A stretch of DNA of 18,400 bases, taken from contig CAYORX010000028.1 in assembly GCA_964406505.1 (NCBI GenBank), positions 1 to 18,400 of the forward strand, in the 5' to 3' direction. Below are positions 14,737 to 18,400 of the stretch, one piece after another (positions within the stretch are counted from its first letter, which is position 1; each line of letters opens with the position of its first letter). This DNA comes from DTU015 sp964406505. Its GTDB lineage: Bacteria; Bacillota; Sulfobacillia; Fermentithermobacillales; Fermentithermobacillaceae. A program made the translations under genes and the position numbers. The notes under the pieces are model-generated. The model worked only from the letters and a program-made list of their open reading frames with translations, ran no database searches and was not told the DNA's origin.

Positions 14737-15553
14737 GGTTTTTCCTCCTGATATAAGTTTTTTGATCTTTTCTGCCAAGCTGAGAGGCAAGCAAAATCAC
14801 AAATAGTGTTGCGCCGAACATAAGCGTGCAAAGTGCGTTGATTTTTGGCGTAACCCCGGTTTTAAGTTGAGTATATATTTTAAGCGGAAGCGTATTTGTG
14901 CCAACGCCGGTAACAAACACGCTTATCACTACGTCATCTAAGCTCATAGCGAAAGAAAGCAACATTCCCGATAAAATAGCAGGCATTATGAGCGGCAATG
15001 TAATATCAAAAAACACGTTCCATTCAGTAGCCCCAAGATCTTTTGCGGCTTCGACATAACTTTTGTCAAGCCCTATCAAGCGTGCTTTCACTAACATATA
15101 AATGTAAGGGATGCAAAAGGACGTATGTGCTATGGCAAGGGTAATCATTCCAAAGGGTAATTTGAGTAAAGAATAAAACGTCAAGAAAACCATACCTAAA
15201 ATGATTTCCGGAATCATAATCGGGAGCATAGAAATATGTTCAATCATGTTTTTACCCACGAGTTTAGTTTTTGGCATGCCAATTGCCGCTAAAGTACCTA
15301 TTGTAGCGGCTGACACACTACTTACTGTAGCTAAGATAAGACTATTAATTGTAGCATCGAGCAGCTCTTGGTCCCTAAACAATTCTTTGTACCATTTAAA
15401 AGAAAATCCGGCCCATATAGAACTGATTTTACTTTGATTAAAAGAATAAATGATCACGAGCAAAATGGGAACGTACATCAAGGTGATTATTATACCCAGA
15501 TAAATGTGTGAAAATTTTGTTTTATATCTTAATGTACGCATTGCCAAGTTCAT
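14690..15553 (-). CDS. potC: Spermidine/putrescine ABC importer, permease PotC
   Basis: This 287-residue inner-membrane permease has about six transmembrane helices. The coupling loop EAA motif is EAAKDLGATEWNVFFDITLP, which docks on the PotA ATPase. The N-terminal SFNQSKISSIWAGFSFKWYKELF and DDVVISVFVTGVGTNTLPLKIY are typical of PotC rather than PotB. ATG 15553 overlaps the potB stop in an ATGA junction, indicating translational coupling; ATG 15541 is an alternative. The 3' end overlaps potD by 47 bases. Confidence 0.93.
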   Translation of the reverse strand: MNLAMRTLRYKTKFSHIYLGIIITLMYVPILLVIIYSFNQSKISSIWAGFSFKWYKELFRDQELLDATINSLILATVSSVSAATIGTLAAIGMPKTKLVGKNMIEHISMLPIMIPEIILGMVFLTFYSLLKLPFGMITLAIAHTSFCIPYIYMLVKARLIGLDKSYVEAAKDLGATEWNVFFDITLPLIMPAILSGMLLSFAMSLDDVVISVFVTGVGTNTLPLKIYTQLKTGVTPKINALCTLMFGATLFVILLASQLGRKDQKTYIRRKNHEQNLESHFSISSVD

Positions 15554-16428
15554 ACCAAACCTTCCAATTGCTTGACTCCAGAAATTTTTCTATATAAAGC
15601 GATCATTAAACTTGTAAGCACCATTAATACAACTGAAAGTGCTGCCGCAAACGGCCAGTTGCGTGCTTTCATGAGCTGCTCGTGAATGAGATTGCCTACA
15701 AGCACTACTTTGTTACCACCAAGGATGTCTGCTATGAAGAAGAGCCCCATGGATGGAATGAATGTGAGTACGATGCCGGATAAAAGTCCAGGTAAAGTGA
15801 GCTTAAATGATACGGTCCAAAAAGCTTGAAACGATGTAGCACCTAGATCACGCGCTGCTTCTACCAATCGCCAGTCAAGTTTTTCGGCGCTTGAATATAC
15901 TGAAAATATCATAAAAGGAACCAAAGCATAAACCATTCCAACTACTACCGCCGAATAAGTGTACAGTAATTTTAGGGGGGCATTGGTGATGCCAAGTCCC
16001 ATAAGTGCCCAGTCCAATGTGCCGTTAGCCCTAAAAATAATGATCCAACCGTATAGGCGAATAAGAGAACTCGTCCAAAACGGTATCATAAGTAATAGCA
16101 TCATCTGTTGCTTCCACTTGGCTGAAAGTCTTGCCATGAAATAACCGAAAGGATAACCCACAAATACTGACAATAAAGTAGTAAGCCCAGCAAGTTTAAA
16201 AGACTCCCAAAATGTTTTTAGATAAACAGGATCTAAAATATTGTCATAATTCTCCAAAGTAAATTCGTGAACGATTCCCCAGATTTCCGCCCGCTTCAAA
16301 AAACTAAGAACCACCATATAAACAAGGGGACCTGCGACGAAAAGCAAGGTGAAAACATATAAAGGTGTCACAGTTAAGAAGGCCCAATTCATTTTTCTGC
16401 CAATAGGAAAGGTTTTGCTTTGTCTCAT
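15550..16428 (-). CDS. potB: Spermidine/putrescine ABC importer, permease PotB
   Basis: This 292-residue permease has about six membrane helices and the EAA loop VEAARDLGATSFQAFWTVSF. PotB-type blocks include IPFWTSSLIRLYGWIIIFR, LVPFMIFSVYSS and PSMGLFFIADILGGNKVVLVGNLI. It pairs with PotC to form the channel. Its ATG overlaps the stop of the second potA fragment in an ATGA junction, and its own stop overlaps the potC start in the same way. Expression therefore depends on ribosomes arriving from potA. Confidence 0.93.
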   Translation of the reverse strand: MRQSKTFPIGRKMNWAFLTVTPLYVFTLLFVAGPLVYMVVLSFLKRAEIWGIVHEFTLENYDNILDPVYLKTFWESFKLAGLTTLLSVFVGYPFGYFMARLSAKWKQQMMLLLMIPFWTSSLIRLYGWIIIFRANGTLDWALMGLGITNAPLKLLYTYSAVVVGMVYALVPFMIFSVYSSAEKLDWRLVEAARDLGATSFQAFWTVSFKLTLPGLLSGIVLTFIPSMGLFFIADILGGNKVVLVGNLIHEQLMKARNWPFAAALSVVLMVLTSLMIALYRKISGVKQLEGLV

Positions 16429-16991
16429 ACTATTTTCTCCAAATCAACCAAAACCGCATTTTGAGGTTGCCACGTTGCTATAACGTTGTCACCGGGTCTT
16501 AAAGGTAAATCGATCCCATGGGATTTAGACACGATTTCGTTGCCATCTGCAAGCGTTGTAATTATTTGAAGCACGCCTCCTGCAAAACGTTTTTCTTTTA
16601 CGATGCCCTGAAATCCTAGTTGTTTTCCGTGATTAGACTCGCAAGGTATGAGTTTAATCATTTCTCCCCGAACAGCGATCGTAATCGGTTTTCCTGTAAT
16701 TACCTGAATGCCGTGGGTATCAACCAAAACTCTTCCGTTTTGGTTCTCAAACTCAATTGTTTGGTGACTAATGCTTTTAATCTTGCCGCGAAACACATTA
16801 GAAGATCCAACAAAACGAGCAACATAACTTGTTTTTGGATGGTCGTAGACTTTGGATGGCGTGTCTATTTGTTCAAACCTACCGTTGCGCATGACGGCAA
16901 TGCGGTCCGACATATTTAGGGCTTCTTCTTGATCGTGGGTGATATATATGAAAGTTATACCTAGACGCTTTTGAAGTCGCTTAAGTTCCAT
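16425..16991 (-). CDS. potA: PotA ATPase, C-terminal part (after an in-frame stop)
   Basis: This 188-codon frame begins at an ATG that directly follows the in-frame TAA ending the N-terminal part. It carries the remainder of PotA: ELKRLQKRLGITFIYITHD, with the H-loop histidine at about residue 19 needed for ATP hydrolysis, EEALNMSDRIAVMRNGR, then the regulatory TOBE domain (about 110-188). No Shine-Dalgarno sequence precedes the ATG, so synthesis would need re-initiation or stop readthrough. Its end overlaps potB. On its own it has no nucleotide-binding P-loop and could work only with the N-terminal piece. Confidence 0.8.
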   Translation of the reverse strand: MELKRLQKRLGITFIYITHDQEEALNMSDRIAVMRNGRFEQIDTPSKVYDHPKTSYVARFVGSSNVFRGKIKSISHQTIEFENQNGRVLVDTHGIQVITGKPITIAVRGEMIKLIPCESNHGKQLGFQGIVKEKRFAGGVLQIITTLADGNEIVSKSHGIDLPLRPGDNVIATWQPQNAVLVDLEKIV

Positions 16992-17516
16992 TTACATCTG
17001 ACGTCTAAGCTGAAGATCCAAGGCACCGAGAGGTTCGTCCAGTAGTAAAAGTGCCGGCTCATTGACGATAGCTCTTGCAATTGCCACACGTTGTTGCTGT
17101 CCTCCTGACAATTCGCTTGGCATACGTTTTTCGAAGTTTGTTAACTGTACAAGTTCTAAAGCATCTTTAACGGTTTTGTTGATTGTATCTTTGCTTATAC
17201 GTCGTAGACGTAAACCATAACCAATATTTTGTGCGACGTTCATATGTGGGAACAAAGCGTAATTTTGGAACACCATATTGACATTTCGCTTATTGGGTTC
17301 TTTATCAGTTACATCTTCTTTTTCAATGAAAACGCGTCCGGCATCGGGAGTTTCTAGACCTGCGATTATGCGTAGCGTGGTAGTTTTGCCACAACCGGAA
17401 GGACCTAGTAATGTAATAAATTCCCCTTTACGTACACTTAGGTTGATTCCATTAAGCACTTTTGTTTCGCTGAAACTCTTTTCAATTCCGATTAGCTGCA
17501 AAATGGTATCTGGCAT
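16992..17516 (-). CDS. potA: PotA ATPase, N-terminal part (ended by an in-frame TAA)
   Basis: PotA powers polyamine import. This 174-residue part holds Walker A GPSGCGKT (38-45), the Q-loop glutamine (about 84), signature LSGGQQQR (136-143), Walker B LLLLDEP (157-162) and the D-loop GALD. It ends in LQLRRQM at a TAA (16992-16994). The downstream frame continues the normal PotA sequence without a gap: QM-stop-MELKRLQ where relatives read QMQMELK or similar. The two parts together make 363 codons, the usual PotA length. ATG 17516 has GAGGG 7 bases upstream, better than ATG 17534. A promoter with a perfect TATAAT lies upstream at 17633-17660. Confidence 0.85.
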   Translation of the reverse strand: MPDTILQLIGIEKSFSETKVLNGINLSVRKGEFITLLGPSGCGKTTTLRIIAGLETPDAGRVFIEKEDVTDKEPNKRNVNMVFQNYALFPHMNVAQNIGYGLRLRRISKDTINKTVKDALELVQLTNFEKRMPSELSGGQQQRVAIARAIVNEPALLLLDEPLGALDLQLRRQM

Positions 17517-17632
17517 TTTCGCCCTCGCTTTCATTGAATATATCAGTAAAATAATGTAAGTTTTGGGATTGTTGATGACTAGTATGCCTGTGATTTACAA
17601 TAATACGACCGATCATCTAAATAACTGCAATA

Positions 17633-17660
17633 ATTATACTTGTTTCGGTGTCGAAGTAAA
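17633..17660 (-). promoter_or_regulatory. Promoter of the pot operon
   Basis: On the minus strand a -35 box TTTACT (17660-17655) and a perfect -10 TATAAT (17638-17633) are spaced by 16 bases. Transcription would start near 17625, giving a leader of about 110 bases before potA. Confidence 0.55.
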
Positions 17661-17994
17661 GCTTGGTTAGTTTTAAAACACTATTGGACAGTAATATCGG
17701 TGTATTCCGTATCGTAAGACCAGTATTGCATCAAAAAGTTTTGGCATACCGAAAAACGATTTTTATAGGCATATCTTAATTGTGCTTTTGTTATACGCTA
17801 GGTTAAAATCTGTGCATAAGTTTCTCTAACGAACAAATTAGTGGATATAGATGTAATTTGAAAATCGGATTATAATTATGGAAATTCAACATTGCATGGA
17901 TTATTTGCTTACAACAACTTTGATATAGAACAGTCAATTCAAATATTTTAATTCCAAATAGTCAGGTGTAAATTTTAATTGGGTTCTTGCGGAA
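17661..17994. other. Intergenic region between the pot operon and the MASE3 gene
   Basis: These 334 bases contain no convincing gene. The only clear structure is a perfect 7-bp inverted repeat, CAAATTA (17834-17840) and TAATTTG (17854-17860), with a 13-base loop; it could be an operator or small RNA hairpin. TTATTT and TATAGA around 17900-17930, 17 bases apart, form a weak + strand promoter candidate for the next gene. Confidence 0.4.
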
Positions 17995-18400
17995 GTGATA
18001 CCATTCAAAAAACATATTAACGCTATCTTACTAGTTGGCTTAAACATTTTCATGTATATCTTAGCTCGTACCAATTACCTATTTTTTCACGCGATAGTTG
18101 AAGGATTTGCCATCATAGTAGCGCTTTTAATTTATGTGCTTGCTAGTCGCACATACCAATATTCCCGAAATGATACGTTTCTTTTATTGGGGATCTCTTA
18201 TCTATATGTTGCATTCCTTGATTTTTTCCATACGCTTACTTATAAAGGAATGAACATATTTCCGGAATTCGGTAGTGATACCCCTACACAGTTGTGGATC
18301 GCAGGACGCATGATGGAAGCGCTCTCGCTTTTAATTGTGCTGTTTTTGCATCGTAAGAAGATCGAACGTAAATTTACGCACGCAGTTTATCTGTTCATAA
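17995..18400 (+). CDS. MASE3-type membrane sensor protein (5' part, runs off window)
   Basis: GTG 17995 opens a frame that continues past the right edge, covering 135 codons. The sequence holds several transmembrane helices with MASE3 hallmarks: LARTNYLFFHAIVEGFAIIVALLIY, FLLLGISYLYVAFLDFFHTLTYKGMNIFP, and TQLWIAGRMMEALSLLI. MASE3 is an N-terminal membrane sensor normally fused to GGDEF, histidine kinase, PAS or other output domains, so the missing part should hold an output domain. The Shine-Dalgarno is poor: GCGGAA directly abuts the GTG and AGGTG lies 26 bases upstream. An in-frame TAG at 17959 limits the frame on the 5' side. Confidence 0.85.
   Translation, partial: MIPFKKHINAILLVGLNIFMYILARTNYLFFHAIVEGFAIIVALLIYVLASRTYQYSRNDTFLLLGISYLYVAFLDFFHTLTYKGMNIFPEFGSDTPTQLWIAGRMMEALSLLIVLFLHRKKIERKFTHAVYLFI

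Overview
The window looks like chromosomal DNA of a low-to-moderate GC Firmicute, most likely of the class Clostridia. This rests on strong GGAGG-type ribosome binding sites, frequent GTG/TTG starts, sigma-A-like promoters, and Gram-positive families (a YerB-type DUF3048 lipoprotein, a TmrB-like ATPase, a lipobox-bearing PotD). The genus cannot be fixed from sequence alone. No rRNA, tRNA, CRISPR array, insertion sequence or phage gene was seen.

Layout, left to right. 1-76 holds the 3' end of an unidentified + strand gene. 133-972 encodes a class A beta-lactamase-like serine hydrolase, closed by a terminator. 1283-2290 is a solitary ornithine carbamoyltransferase (argF) with its own promoter and terminator. 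2396-3274 is a decayed GGDEF (diguanylate cyclase) gene with in-frame stops, frameshifts and a damaged signature motif. 3385-6213 is an apparent three-gene operon with its own promoter: a DEDDh exonuclease with a BRCT domain, a Dam-family adenine methyltransferase, and a DUF3048 lipoprotein. 6248-7153 (minus) is a membrane-anchored polysaccharide deacetylase, and 7301-7888 (minus) a TmrB-like tunicamycin-resistance ATPase. 8105-8968 (plus) is an EamA/DMT transporter that may start at AUU. 9056-11311 (minus) is a YyaL/SPATA20-type thioredoxin-fold protein. 11449-12216 (plus) is an unrecognised propeller-like protein preceded by a possible 11-codon leader ORF. 12323-12857 (plus) is a small membrane protein overlapping a YbjQ-family gene, and 13024-13608 is an unrecognised multi-pass membrane protein ending at a strong terminator.

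From 17516 down to 13675 (minus) runs a complete spermidine/putrescine ABC importer operon, potA-potB-potC-potD, with overlapping genes and a promoter having a perfect TATAAT. Its ATPase gene potA is cut in two by one in-frame TAA followed at once by ATG. At the right edge (17995 onward, plus) the N-terminal MASE3 membrane sensor of a signalling protein begins and runs off the window.

Most of the window is housekeeping and accessory metabolism. I found no clear new multi-gene system. The points most worth a second look are the split potA, the nuclease-Dam-lipoprotein operon, the possible AUU start of the EamA gene, the near-duplicated initiation region with a mini-ORF at 11389-11465, and the decaying GGDEF gene.
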